A stretch of 64,000 nt of DNA from Szabonella sp046295215 (GTDB lineage Bacteria; Pseudomonadota; Alphaproteobacteria; Rhodobacterales; Rhodobacteraceae), in contig JBKBNP010000015.1 of NCBI GenBank assembly GCA_046295215.1, forward strand, positions 1-64,000, read 5' to 3'. A program made the position numbers and the translations under genes. Shown piece by piece: positions 36,301-44,120 of this stretch (position 1 is its first letter; the number at the start of each line of letters is the position of its first letter). Under the pieces are notes generated by a model, which searched no databases, was not told the origin of the DNA, and saw only the letters and a program-made list of their open reading frames with translations.

Positions 36301-38926
36301 TCAGCGGGACATGCTGCTTTCGGTGGCGCATGTGGTCTTGCTGGCCAGCCGGGGCAGCATCGGCGACCACCTCAGCGGATTGGTGCCGCCGGTTTCCGGG
36401 ATGGCCGCTCCGGATACCGGGCGGCTTTCGGTTGGTGTTCCGGCCAACGAGTTCGCTGCCCGGATGGTCGCGGCCAGCCGTGTTGCCGGGAGTGACCCGC
36501 CTTTGCCGGAACTGGAATTTTTCAACGGCATTGGCGGCTTTGGGGATGCCGGGCGGGAATATGTGAGCATCCTGCGCGAGGGTCAGACCCCCCCCGCGCC
36601 GTGGCTCAATGTCATTGCCAACCCCGGCTTCGGCTTTCAGGTATCGGCCGAGGGCAGCGGGCATGTCTGGGCGGAAAACAGCCGCGAGAACCAGTTGACG
36701 CCCTGGTCCAACGATCCGGTCTGCGATCCGGCGGGCGAGGCGATCTACCTGCGGGACAATGACACCGGCGCGGTCTGGACCCCCACCGCCCTGCCGATGC
36801 GCACGCGCGGCACCTATGTCGCGCGGCACGGCTTTGGCTACAGCCGGTTCGAACATGTGGCCCATGGCATCGCGACCGATATGGTGCAGTTCGTGCCGCT
36901 GGACGACCCGGTGAGGATCATCCGGCTGACCCTGCGCAACACCGGCGACAGGGTGCGGTACCTGAGCGTGACCGCCTATGCCGAATGGGTGCTGGGCACC
37001 TCGCGCAGTGCGACGGCTGCGCATATCATCACCGCGCGGGATGAGGGCACCGGGGCGATCTTCGCGCAGAACCCCTTTGTCACCGCCTTTCCGGGGCGCG
37101 TCGCCTTTGCCGATCTGGGTGAAGGGGTCACCAGCCACAGTGGCGACCGGGCTGAGGTGCTGGGGCCGAAGGGCAGCATGGCCGCGCCTGCGGGGCTTGA
37201 TGCCGGGACACTTTCGGGGCGAACCGGCCCCGCACTGGACCCCTGCGCCGCACTGCAACGCGCCGTGACGCTGGCCCCGGGCCAAAGCGTGCAGATCGTG
37301 TTCCTGCTGGGGCAGGCCGCGTCGGCAGAGGAGGCGCGCGCCCTGATCCTGCGCCACCGCGCCGCTGATCCTGACCAGACGTTGGAGGTTGTGCGGCAGC
37401 ACTGGGTTGATCTGCTGGCCGCCGTGCAGGTGACATCGCCCGACCGCGCAATGGACATCATGCTGAATGGCTGGCTGCTCTATCAAACGCTGGCCTGCCG
37501 GATCTGGGCGCGGGCGGGGTTCTATCAGGCCAGCGGCGCCTATGGTTTCCGCGATCAGTTGCAGGACGGCATGGCGCTGACCGCCCTGCGCCCCGAAATG
37601 ACGCGCGCCCATCTGCTGCGCGCCGCCTCCCGCCAGTTTCCCGAAGGCGATGTGCAACACTGGTGGCTGCCCCATTCAGGGCAGGGCGTGCGCACGCGGA
37701 TCTCGGATGACAGGGTGTGGCTGGGCTATGGCGTGGCCCAGTATATCGCCGTGTCCGGCGACGCGGCGATCCTCGACGTGCAGATCCCGTTTCTGGACGG
37801 TCCCGCCTTGCCGCCCGGCGCGCATGACGACTTCTTTCAGCCCACCGTCTCCGACACCCACGCCAGCCTCTTTGAACATTGCGCGCGGGGCCTCGACCTT
37901 GCCATCGACCTGACCGGGGCCAACGGAATGCCGCTGATCGGCACGGGCGACTGGAATGACGGCATGAACCGGGTGGGCGAGGGCGGGCAGGGCACATCGG
38001 TCTGGCTGGGTTGGCTGCTGATTGCCACTCTCGACCGGCTGACCCCCTTCGCCGATGCGCGCGACCCGGTCCGCGCGGCCCGCTGGCGCACGCATCGCAC
38101 CGCACTGGTGCAGGCGATCGAGCGGGACGGCTGGGACGGCGCATGGTATCGGCGCGGCACGTTTGACGATGGCACCGTGCTGGGATCGGCCGCATCCGAG
38201 GAATGCCGGATCGACAGCATCGCGCAATCCTGGGCGGTTCTGTCGGGTGCCGCGGACCCGACCCGCGCGGCGACAGCCATGGCCAGCATGACCGAACATC
38301 TGGTCCGCCCCCGGACTGAAACGGAGCCCGGCCTCGCCCTGCTGTTCACCCCGCCTTTTGACCGCACCCCGCTGGACCCCGGCTATATCAAGGGCTACCC
38401 GCCCGGCCTGCGCGAAAACGGCGGCCAATACAGCCATGCCGCGATGTGGGCGATCCTGGCGCAGTGTGGACTGGGTGATGGCGATGCGGCCTCCGCGTTG
38501 TTCGCGCTGCTCAACCCGGTCAATCACGCCCTGACCCGGGATGCGACGGCCCGCTACAAGGTCGAACCCTATGTCCTGGCGGCGGATGTCTATTCGGTCG
38601 CGCCGCATGAGGGGCGCGGTGGCTGGACCTGGTATACAGGGTCCGCCGCATGGATGTATCGCGCCGGCATCGAGGGTCTGCTGGGCCTGACGCGCGAGGG
38701 GCCTCACCTTTTCCTTGACCCCTGCTTTGCAAAGGCATGGCCAAAGCTTTGTGCAACGGTCAGGCTCGGGGATACGCATCTGTCGATCACAATCGACAAT
38801 GCGGGACAGACCGGGCACGGCATTCAGTCGGCAACCCTGAACGGCGTCCCTCAGGAACTTCATTCCGGGCGGGTCAGGATACCCTTGTCCGAGGGCAAAC
38901 AGGACCTGGTCGTCAGATTGAAGTGA
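30356..38926 (+). CDS. ndvB: Cyclic beta-1,2-glucan synthase (NdvB-like, GT84-GH94)
   Basis: A 2856-residue inner-membrane protein. The N-terminal domain (VIRADLFGMERLEHHALSLA) is followed by helices near 445-490. A glycosyltransferase 84 domain follows, with the DxD motif LDADTRLLRD near 659 and QHRWVRGDWQLLPW near 806, then more helices to about 1000. The C-terminal half carries two carbohydrate-binding/GH94 regions. The last has GTGDWNDGMNRVG near 2529 and KGYPPGLRENGGQYSHAAMW near 2676. The protein builds and cyclises periplasmic beta-1,2-glucans from UDP-glucose. The start is a TTG overlapping the previous gene; GTG at 30455 is an alternative. Confidence 0.92.
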   Translation: MREPAGGGISLGPLVRKVAGWPGARPDVWHDTAVIRADLFGMERLEHHALSLAAAQDLESHPGGWAGLVRANPFKRDPPRVRPLPARVRDNATFLLAAYRACARTLQAGRPIAPAAEWLLDNFHLVEQQLRQIDDDLPVGYYRQLPKLAGGPFAGYPRVFGLTWAYVAHTDSLLSGPALAGFVKSYQQVSPLSIGELWAVAITLRIVLVENMRRLAEQILKGSDLRRVADDIVDQVLAARHDPARAPQEVLLTATAPFVNAPLDEIIAAQIAKRLRGFDPEETPLHAWLEDRLRHQGSMIEDVVQNVQLRQGASNVTMRNIVTSMRLASELDWADFVEGVSLIDTRLRARSDFAEMDFVTRNRYRTAIEVLARGSNLSEIAVTDVALDLAEMGAGAGARAGAETGQGAAADPGHGLIGPGRAALERAVDYRPTPAMRLGRRVARLGLAGYLGAIALTSAIVLALALWASGVGALAMVVLALTGLATASEAGTALVNLVVTRVVRPRLLPGMDLSKGIPPDLRTLIAVPVLLSDRDDLMALIAQLEVHHLSSTDGALHYALLSDGPDAATEHLPDDAALIAEAGAAMDRLNATYPSAHGDRFIFLHRRRQWNPAEGVWMGWERKRGKLHELNRLLRGAQGTSFLPHPRLPQDVRFVITLDADTRLLRDTVARMVGKMAHPLNRAVFDPATQRVISGYGIVQPRVTPALPTGAEGSFFQRIFSSPGGIEPYASADSNIYQDLFGEGSFTGKGIYDVDAFAASLAGRVPDNTMLSHDLFEGVFARAGLASDIDVVDEFPARYDVATRRQHRWVRGDWQLLPWLIRRGSGLSPLDRWKIADNLRRAVVAPMAVVTLFAGWLMPLPLAAGWTVAVLLMLALPHLVGLPFAILPGRAGITSRSHVAAFQADARRALAQIALNLAFLADTAWQMADASLRTLIRLAVTRRNLLQWVTAAAAGAGARPGPVAQYGEMAGGVVLALGICGVALVLNPAAWPVVVPFAALWLSAPALAYRVSSPRAARATQSLADSETRTLRLIARRTWRYFETFVTEADNFLPPDNFQETPTPTVFHRTSPTNIGLYLLSVTVARDMGWIGQAEALTRLEQTLQTVGRMPRFRGHLFNWHDTRDLRVLDPPYVSSVDSGNLAGHLIAVAQACRDWQDTPLDDAERCAGLSDALMLAQEAPGAKDAGLTLLLDRMSDAAAREGAFSDLLPLAAEAAAKAREVAGTDSDAAFWCAAAQNCIAGQLADATGNPAARLTAVEDLARSLAMEMDFAFLLDPEKKLLSIGFSVAANARDANCYDLLASEARLASLFAIAKGDVATRHWFRLGRAATPVGAGSALISWSGSMFEYLMPSLVLRAPAGSVLDQTNRLIVDRQIAHGAAHAMPWGVSESSYNARDLEMTYQYSNFGVPGLGLKRGLNANRVIAPYATGLATMVDPAAALQNFAQLTAIGAEGRYGFYEAVDFTPARLPAGAGHAIVQSFMAHHQGMTITAIANTLHDGRLRTRFHAEPMIRAVDLLLQERVPRDATATPPRAEDVPVTAAEVSSAPALRVFDAPGDGAPTGHLLSNGSYGVMLTPTGGGFSRWRDLAITRWRLEPSQTSHGAFIFARDAKSGAQWSAGVQPVGGVEGAHSAVFCEHHATFCHQDRKLAMTTEVVVSAEDDAEARRVTLTNTGGHAREIDLTSCAELVLAPPAADLAHPAFSKMFVVTDFMPELGALIATRRRRSPHDPEVWAAHIAVVEGAESAPLQHETDRARFIGRGRSIGDAVMADSPLSGTIGTVLDPVFALRRRVVVPPGGMARVTFWTMVAETPGALLDLVDRHRDPSAFERAETLSWTQGQVQLRHLGITPAAAADFQRLGGMILRGDARLRAKGHPSGAGPQSALWAMGISGDLPVILFRISDTEDAGALHDVLAAHEYLRMRQLDVDLVVLNDRASSYVQDLQAMIEAAVRSAQSRPRSDMHRGGAHGAVHTLRADLVPPDQRDMLLSVAHVVLLASRGSIGDHLSGLVPPVSGMAAPDTGRLSVGVPANEFAARMVAASRVAGSDPPLPELEFFNGIGGFGDAGREYVSILREGQTPPAPWLNVIANPGFGFQVSAEGSGHVWAENSRENQLTPWSNDPVCDPAGEAIYLRDNDTGAVWTPTALPMRTRGTYVARHGFGYSRFEHVAHGIATDMVQFVPLDDPVRIIRLTLRNTGDRVRYLSVTAYAEWVLGTSRSATAAHIITARDEGTGAIFAQNPFVTAFPGRVAFADLGEGVTSHSGDRAEVLGPKGSMAAPAGLDAGTLSGRTGPALDPCAALQRAVTLAPGQSVQIVFLLGQAASAEEARALILRHRAADPDQTLEVVRQHWVDLLAAVQVTSPDRAMDIMLNGWLLYQTLACRIWARAGFYQASGAYGFRDQLQDGMALTALRPEMTRAHLLRAASRQFPEGDVQHWWLPHSGQGVRTRISDDRVWLGYGVAQYIAVSGDAAILDVQIPFLDGPALPPGAHDDFFQPTVSDTHASLFEHCARGLDLAIDLTGANGMPLIGTGDWNDGMNRVGEGGQGTSVWLGWLLIATLDRLTPFADARDPVRAARWRTHRTALVQAIERDGWDGAWYRRGTFDDGTVLGSAASEECRIDSIAQSWAVLSGAADPTRAATAMASMTEHLVRPRTETEPGLALLFTPPFDRTPLDPGYIKGYPPGLRENGGQYSHAAMWAILAQCGLGDGDAASALFALLNPVNHALTRDATARYKVEPYVLAADVYSVAPHEGRGGWTWYTGSAAWMYRAGIEGLLGLTREGPHLFLDPCFAKAWPKLCATVRLGDTHLSITIDNAGQTGHGIQSATLNGVPQELHSGRVRIPLSEGKQDLVVRLK

Positions 38927-39038
38927 CAACGCTGGTTCGACTTGTGGATACCGCATCATGCATCCGGGTCAGGATCCTGACGGCGTTGATGATGTGAACA
39001 CCGGACATCTGAGTGTCGGGTCTTTGGCTGTCCGGGAT

Positions 39039-39114
<76 letters not shown>

Positions 39115-39198
39115 ACTTGCGCGAGTCTTTCGCCGATCTTTGCGATGCTGTCAAGATGGGCCAAGGCCCCGGCGCGGCCACTTCCTGATGCGCGGCGA

Positions 39199-40377
39199 TC
39201 AGCGGTCATCGCCCTGAAGCGTTGCCACAAGTGCCGCCCGCAAGGGCGCGCGCAAGGCCCCCTGCATTTCCAGCAGGGCCGCGTTTTCCTGCCCCTGCAC
39301 GACAATGGGCCGGTCCATCGACCGCAGGATCGGCGCGCTCGTCAGGCTTTCCGAGAACCGGGTGAAAATCGCGGCATTGCGCAGGAATGGCCCGGTCAGG
39401 ATGATCCGTTCGGGAAACAGCAGGCGGCAGAGGTTGGTGGTGATCCGCACCGTCTGGCGCAGCGCCTCGCGCAGCGCCGGACTGCCCAGCAGGTCCAGCC
39501 CCTCGACCAGCGGTCCCATCGCCTCCTCGTCCAGCGGCAGGTCGGGATATTGTGCCACCAGCCCCGGATGCAGCGCCCAGAGGGCGGCCACCGTTTCCAG
39601 ACAATCCTCGTTGCCGCAGGTGCAGCGCCGCCCGGCATTGTTGTCCAGCCGCCAATGCCCGATCTCGCAGAACCGGCCCTTGCCCTGATTGACGATGCCC
39701 TCCGGCGTGGCGAAGGCCCCCCCGATGCCGTAGCCCCAATGCAGCAGCAGCACATTGGACGCCGCCCCCCCCGCCGCCGCGATCCGCCCGGCAAGCTCGG
39801 CATCCAGATTGCGCACCAGCACCGGGTCGGGCCCGAACTCCGCCAGTGTCGCGCGCAGGTCCAGATTGGCCAGTTCCGGCCAGCGCGACGAAAAGCACCA
39901 CAGCCGATGTTCCACATCCAGAAGGCCCGAGAGCGAACAGACCGTCGCCACATGCCGCGCGCCTTCCGGCAAGGCCGCCAGCACCTGCCCCGCCAGCCCC
40001 CGCAGCGCCGCCGCCATCGCTGCCGTGTCGGCCCCCCGGGGGGGGGAGGCAGAGGCCAGGGCCAGCACCTCCCCGCCCCGCGTCACCGCGCGGGCAAAGA
40101 CGGTGCTGGACACGATATGGATATAAAGCGCGACCAGACGCTGCGGGTTTTCCGCCAGAAACCCGGTGGGCCGCCCGCGCCCCGGCCCCTTCACCGCATG
40201 GTCCCGGATCAGGTCGCGCGCGACAAGCTCGCCGACCAGCAGCGACACGGATGTCGGGCGCGCGCCCAGAACCTGCGCAACCTCGCCCCGCGTGGCGGCC
40301 CGTCCATCGGCCACCACGTCGAACACATCCAAGAGATCCCCGACATCCGCTTCCATCGGGGTCGAAGATAGGATCAT
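39199..40377 (-). CDS. ROK-family transcriptional regulator of the TRAP/nag cluster
   Basis: The 392-residue protein has an N-terminal winged helix (VFDVVADGRAATRGEVAQVL; TSVSLLVGELVARDLI) and a ROK sugar-binding domain. The zinc signature RRCTCGNEDCLE is present, as is EIGH (FCEIGHWRL). This is the NagC/Mlc/XylR layout. It starts within the stop of the TRAP large-permease gene (ATGA). It probably represses the transporter operon and nagBA in response to an amino sugar or its phosphate. The operator is likely in the AT-rich gap 43199-43367. Confidence 0.85.
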   Translation of the reverse strand: MILSSTPMEADVGDLLDVFDVVADGRAATRGEVAQVLGARPTSVSLLVGELVARDLIRDHAVKGPGRGRPTGFLAENPQRLVALYIHIVSSTVFARAVTRGGEVLALASASPPRGADTAAMAAALRGLAGQVLAALPEGARHVATVCSLSGLLDVEHRLWCFSSRWPELANLDLRATLAEFGPDPVLVRNLDAELAGRIAAAGGAASNVLLLHWGYGIGGAFATPEGIVNQGKGRFCEIGHWRLDNNAGRRCTCGNEDCLETVAALWALHPGLVAQYPDLPLDEEAMGPLVEGLDLLGSPALREALRQTVRITTNLCRLLFPERIILTGPFLRNAAIFTRFSESLTSAPILRSMDRPIVVQGQENAALLEMQGALRAPLRAALVATLQGDDR

Positions 40378-41666
40378 TTCATCAGGTTGGGCAATGTCAT
40401 CGACAGGGCGGGGACATAGGTCACCAGCATCAGCACCACGAACATCGCGATATAGAAGGGGATCAGCGCCGGTGTCGCACGTTCCAGCGTGATCCGCCCG
40501 ATGCTGGCCCCCACCAGCAAGGATGTCCCCACAGGCGGCGTGCAAAGCCCGATCCCGAGGTTCAGGATCAGGATGATCCCGAAATGGATGGGATCGATTC
40601 CGATGCTCGTGGCGATCGGCAAAAGGATCGGCGTCAACAGAAGGATCAGCACGCCCATGTCCATCACCATGCCCAGCACCAGCAACAACAGGTTGAGCGC
40701 CAGCAGGATGATGATGGGATTGTCCGACAGCCCGAGGATGGATTCCGCCAGCAAAGACGGCACCCGCAGATAGGACAAGAGGAACCCGAAGGCGGAGGAG
40801 GTCATGATGATTGCCGTCACCATCGCCAGCGTGGTCAGCGTCGAGGCGAGGATGCGCCCCATCGCGCGGCGGTCCAGCGTGCGGTAGTAAAGCCCTGTCA
40901 CCAGCAGCGCATAGACCACCGCGACGGCGGCACTTTCGGTTGCGGTGAAGATGCCCGCGACGATGCCGCCGATGATGATGACCACGGTAAAGAGGCCGAT
41001 CAGCGCATCCACCACGATGCCGAACCCCTCGCGGAACCCGTAGACCCCGCCCTGCGGATGGTTGTGCCTGCGCGCCATCACCCAGCAGATCACCATCAGC
41101 GACCCGCCCAGCAGAAGCCCCGGCACATAGCCCGCCAGAAACAGCGTGGAGATCGGCAGCCCCCCTGCGGCCAGCGCGTAGAAGATCATGTTCTGGCTCG
41201 GCGGGATCAGCACGCCCTGCACGGAGGATGTGACCGTGACGGCGACCGAGAATTGCGGCGTATAGCCCTTGCGCACCATCGCCGGGATCAGGAACGACCC
41301 GACCGAGGCCACATCCGCGATGGATGATCCCGAAATGCCGCCGAACATGGTGGAGGCCACGACATTGCCCTGCGCCAGCCCGCCGCGCATCCGGCCCACC
41401 AGCACATCCGCCAGCCGCACCAGCCGGTCGGAAATACCGCCCTCGGTCATGATGTTGCCGACAAGGATGAAGAAGGGCACGGCAAGAAAGGTGAAACTGT
41501 TCAGCCCGTTTATCATCCGCTGTGCGACCAGCAGCAGCGGCAGCCCCAGATACATCGCGGTAATCAGCGCCGCGAGCCCCAGCGCAAAGGCCAGCGGCAC
41601 CCGCAGAAGCATGAAGCCGAAAAATCCCCCGACCAGCATGGCGATGCCGCCGTAATCAACCGGCAT
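40374..41666 (-). CDS. TRAP transporter large permease (DctM-type)
   Basis: The 430-residue protein was started at MPVDYGGIAMLVGGFFGFML. It has the DctM pattern of about 12 helices: RVPLAFALGLAALITAMYLG, PLLLVAQRMINGLNSFTFLAVPFFI, GGISGSSIADVASVGS and the C-terminal LNLGIGLCTPPVGTSLLVGA. It carries substrate across the inner membrane using a sodium gradient. It overlaps the small-permease gene by 11 bases and the ROK gene by four. Confidence 0.92.
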   Translation of the reverse strand: MPVDYGGIAMLVGGFFGFMLLRVPLAFALGLAALITAMYLGLPLLLVAQRMINGLNSFTFLAVPFFILVGNIMTEGGISDRLVRLADVLVGRMRGGLAQGNVVASTMFGGISGSSIADVASVGSFLIPAMVRKGYTPQFSVAVTVTSSVQGVLIPPSQNMIFYALAAGGLPISTLFLAGYVPGLLLGGSLMVICWVMARRHNHPQGGVYGFREGFGIVVDALIGLFTVVIIIGGIVAGIFTATESAAVAVVYALLVTGLYYRTLDRRAMGRILASTLTTLAMVTAIIMTSSAFGFLLSYLRVPSLLAESILGLSDNPIIILLALNLLLLVLGMVMDMGVLILLLTPILLPIATSIGIDPIHFGIILILNLGIGLCTPPVGTSLLVGASIGRITLERATPALIPFYIAMFVVLMLVTYVPALSMTLPNLMK

Positions 41667-42204
41667 TGCCTGCCCCTTCGTTTTTCGGATTGGCCACGCT
41701 GTCGGCCAGCGTTTCCTGTGCCCCTGTCGGCACCTGCCGCAAAGCCAGGTTGGCCAGCGCATTCATCACGCCCAGCCCGCCCCCCACCAGTGCGGGAATG
41801 TAGAGCCAGCTTTTCGGCAGGCCCGAGGCAGGCATCAACTGCCGCCCCGCAAGGGCCACAAGATCCTGCCCATACCACAGCACGACGCCCATGAAGACGA
41901 GCATCCCCACCTGCGCGCCGTAATCCAGCAGCCGCGCGACCGGCATTGGCATCCGGTCGCGCAGGAAGGTGATCGCCAGATGTTCATTGCGCCGGATGCC
42001 GACCGCAACCGCGATCAGCCCGAACCAGATCAGCAGCAGAAGCGCGATTTCCTCGGACCAGCTTGTCGGCCGGTTCAGCGCATAGCGCAGGAAGACCTGC
42101 ATTGCCGTCACGCCGGTTATGGCGATCAGCAGCAGATAGCACACCGCCGCCGCCGCGGAATTCACGGCATCGACGATTCCAGAGGCCCGGTCACGCAGGG
42201 TCAT
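41656..42204 (-). CDS. TRAP transporter small permease (DctQ-type)
   Basis: The 182-residue protein has four helices, with the DctQ hallmark LRYALNRPTSWSEEIALLLLIWFGLIA followed by GIRRNEHLAI. It partners the large permease. The gene begins 22 bases after the binding-protein stop and overlaps the DctM gene, giving order P-Q-M-ROK. Confidence 0.9.
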   Translation of the reverse strand: MTLRDRASGIVDAVNSAAAAVCYLLLIAITGVTAMQVFLRYALNRPTSWSEEIALLLLIWFGLIAVAVGIRRNEHLAITFLRDRMPMPVARLLDYGAQVGMLVFMGVVLWYGQDLVALAGRQLMPASGLPKSWLYIPALVGGGLGVMNALANLALRQVPTGAQETLADSVANPKNEGAGNAG

Positions 42205-42226
42205 GCCTTCTGCCGCTGCCTGCTGT

Positions 42227-43198
42227 TCACTCGACCTTGCCGATGGCTTCGATCACCGGCACGAGGTCCGGAAACTCGGCATAGATCGGGGCCACAGCCG
42301 CGCGGAAGGGGGCGTTGTCGATCTCGATGATCTCCGACCCTGCCGCCACGACGGCCGCGCGCGCGGTGTCCATCGCCGCCGTCATGATCTCGCGCTCATA
42401 GATCGCGGCTTCGGCTGCGGCGCGGGTCACGGCCTCTTTCTGCGCGTCGCTCAGCCCGTTGAACCGCGCCGCGTTCATCACCAGCACGGCGGGCGGGCTC
42501 AGGTGGCCGTCCAGCGTGTAATTGGGGGCCACTTCATAATGCGATGAGGTCTGATAGCTGACGAAATCGTTTTCCGCCCCGTCGATCACGCCGGTTTGCA
42601 GCGCCGAATAGACCTCGCCGTAGTTCATCGGCGTTGGCACGGCCCCCAGCAATTCCACCATGCGCAGCGCGATGGGGGCGGGTTGCACGCGGATCTTCAT
42701 GCCCTTCAGGTCGTCGATGCTGCGCACCGGCTTGCCCGCCACGGTGTAGAAATGCCGTGCGCCCGCTTCGAGGAAGGGAAAGCCCTTCAGCCCGACCTCG
42801 CCCAGATCGTCGAGGACCTTTTGTCCAATCTCGCCATCCAGAACGGTGAACTTGTGGTCATAGTCGCGGAAGATATAGGGCAGGGTGAACACCCCCATCG
42901 AGGGGCTGACATTGGCCAGCACCACCGAATTCACGCGCGCGAAATCCACGATCCCGGCCTGCGCCTGTTCGATGGTTTCCGGTTCCTGCCCCAGTTGCGC
43001 TGAATGGAACACCTGCACGTTCAGCTCGTTGTTCGAATATTCCGCCACCAGATCGGCAAATTTCATCATCGCGATGGTGACGGGGTTCGTGTCGGGCTGG
43101 TTTTCCGCCAGCCGCAGCACGGTCTGCGCCGAGGCAAGGCCGGGGGACAGGACGGCAGACATGGCAATCACGGCAAGGGTCGATCTCAGATGCTTCAC
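42227..43198 (-). CDS. TRAP transporter substrate-binding protein (DctP-type)
   Basis: The 323-residue protein has a signal peptide MKHLRSTLAVIAMSAVLSPG cut after ASA. The fold markers are VLRLAENQPDTNP, FHSAQLGQEPETIEQAQAG and DDLKGMKIRVQPAPIALRM; the last holds the conserved Arg that normally binds a substrate carboxylate. GEVYSALQTGVIDGAEND is the family signature. Clustering with nagBA and ROK suggests an amino-sugar-derived acid such as a sialic or muramic acid type ligand. This is inference. Confidence 0.9.
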   Translation of the reverse strand: MKHLRSTLAVIAMSAVLSPGLASAQTVLRLAENQPDTNPVTIAMMKFADLVAEYSNNELNVQVFHSAQLGQEPETIEQAQAGIVDFARVNSVVLANVSPSMGVFTLPYIFRDYDHKFTVLDGEIGQKVLDDLGEVGLKGFPFLEAGARHFYTVAGKPVRSIDDLKGMKIRVQPAPIALRMVELLGAVPTPMNYGEVYSALQTGVIDGAENDFVSYQTSSHYEVAPNYTLDGHLSPPAVLVMNAARFNGLSDAQKEAVTRAAAEAAIYEREIMTAAMDTARAAVVAAGSEIIEIDNAPFRAAVAPIYAEFPDLVPVIEAIGKVE

Positions 43199-43254
43199 GG
43201 CAGAACCTCCTCGGTTGGTTTTGCCCGAGTAAACGCGGGGATTCGCCTGCCGTC

Positions 43255-43301
43255 AATAATTATTATCATCTGTTGACATTAAATATGCTCCATGGAAATA
43301 A
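43255..43301. promoter_or_regulatory. Divergent nag promoter/operator region
   Basis: An AT-rich island between dctP and nagB. It holds the perfect palindrome AATAATTATT (43255-43264) and a plus-strand TTGACA (43273-43278) with a weak -10, AAATAA, 17 bases later. NagC-type ROK repressors bind AT-rich palindromes, so this is the likely shared control site. Confidence 0.45.
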
Positions 43302-43367
43302 CTTGGCAGGAACGCATCATCGGCGCGGCCCGCCGGTCGATGCCACGCTTTGCAGAAAGGCCCGCCC

Positions 43368-44120
43368 ATGCAGATCCAGACCCATCCCGACAAGGCCAGC
43401 CTCGGTCGCGCCGCCGCCGCCGAAGGCGTCGCTGCCCTTCGTGTGGCGCTTGCCGACCAAGGCCGCGCCACGGTCATCCTCGCCACTGGCGCCAGCCAGT
43501 TCGACATGCTCGAGAATCTGGTGGCCGCCGATCTTGACTGGTCGCGCGTCACGCTGTTCCACCTCGATGAATATGTCAGCCTGCCCGAAACCCACCCCGC
43601 GAGTTTTCGCAAATACCTGCGCGAACGGGTGCTGGCCCGCCTGCCCACCGCGCCTGCCGCCTTCCATGCCATCAACGGCGACGCCGCCAATACCGGCGCG
43701 GAAATCGACCGGCTCAACGCGCTGATTGCCGCCGAAACCGTGGATGTCTGCTTTGCCGGGATCGGGGAGAACTGCCATCTTGCCTTCAACGACCCGCCCG
43801 CCGATTTCGACACCACCCGGCCCTTCCTGCGCGTGCAGCTTGACGCGGCCTGCCGCCGTCAGCAGATGGGCGAGGGCTGGTTTCCCACCCTTGACGACGT
43901 GCCGACCGAGGCGATTTCCATGAGCATCCGCGAGATCCTGCGTGCGCGCCGCCTGATCCTGTCGGTCCCCGACGCCCGCAAAGCCGAGGCCGTGCGCGCC
44001 ACGGTCGAAGGCCCGGTCTCGCCCGAAGCGCCCGCCTCCATCGTGCGCAGCCATCCGGCGTGCAGCCTGCATCTGGACCCCGCCTCCGCCGCCCTCCTGA
44101 CAAGAGGCGGGGCTGCCTGA
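43368..44120 (+). CDS. nagB: Glucosamine-6-phosphate deaminase (NagB family)
   Basis: The 250-residue protein starts MQIQTHPDKASLGRAAAAEG after AGAAAGG. The sugar-phosphate isomerase fold shows VILATGASQFDMLENL, then FHLDEYVSLPETHPASF and VCFAGIGENCHLAFNDPP, which hold the active-site Asp and the catalytic His/Glu of NagB. It would convert glucosamine-6-P to fructose-6-P and ammonia. It lacks the C-terminal allosteric extension of the enterobacterial enzyme. Its stop overlaps the nagA start (TGATG). Confidence 0.85.
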   Translation: MQIQTHPDKASLGRAAAAEGVAALRVALADQGRATVILATGASQFDMLENLVAADLDWSRVTLFHLDEYVSLPETHPASFRKYLRERVLARLPTAPAAFHAINGDAANTGAEIDRLNALIAAETVDVCFAGIGENCHLAFNDPPADFDTTRPFLRVQLDAACRRQQMGEGWFPTLDDVPTEAISMSIREILRARRLILSVPDARKAEAVRATVEGPVSPEAPASIVRSHPACSLHLDPASAALLTRGGAA

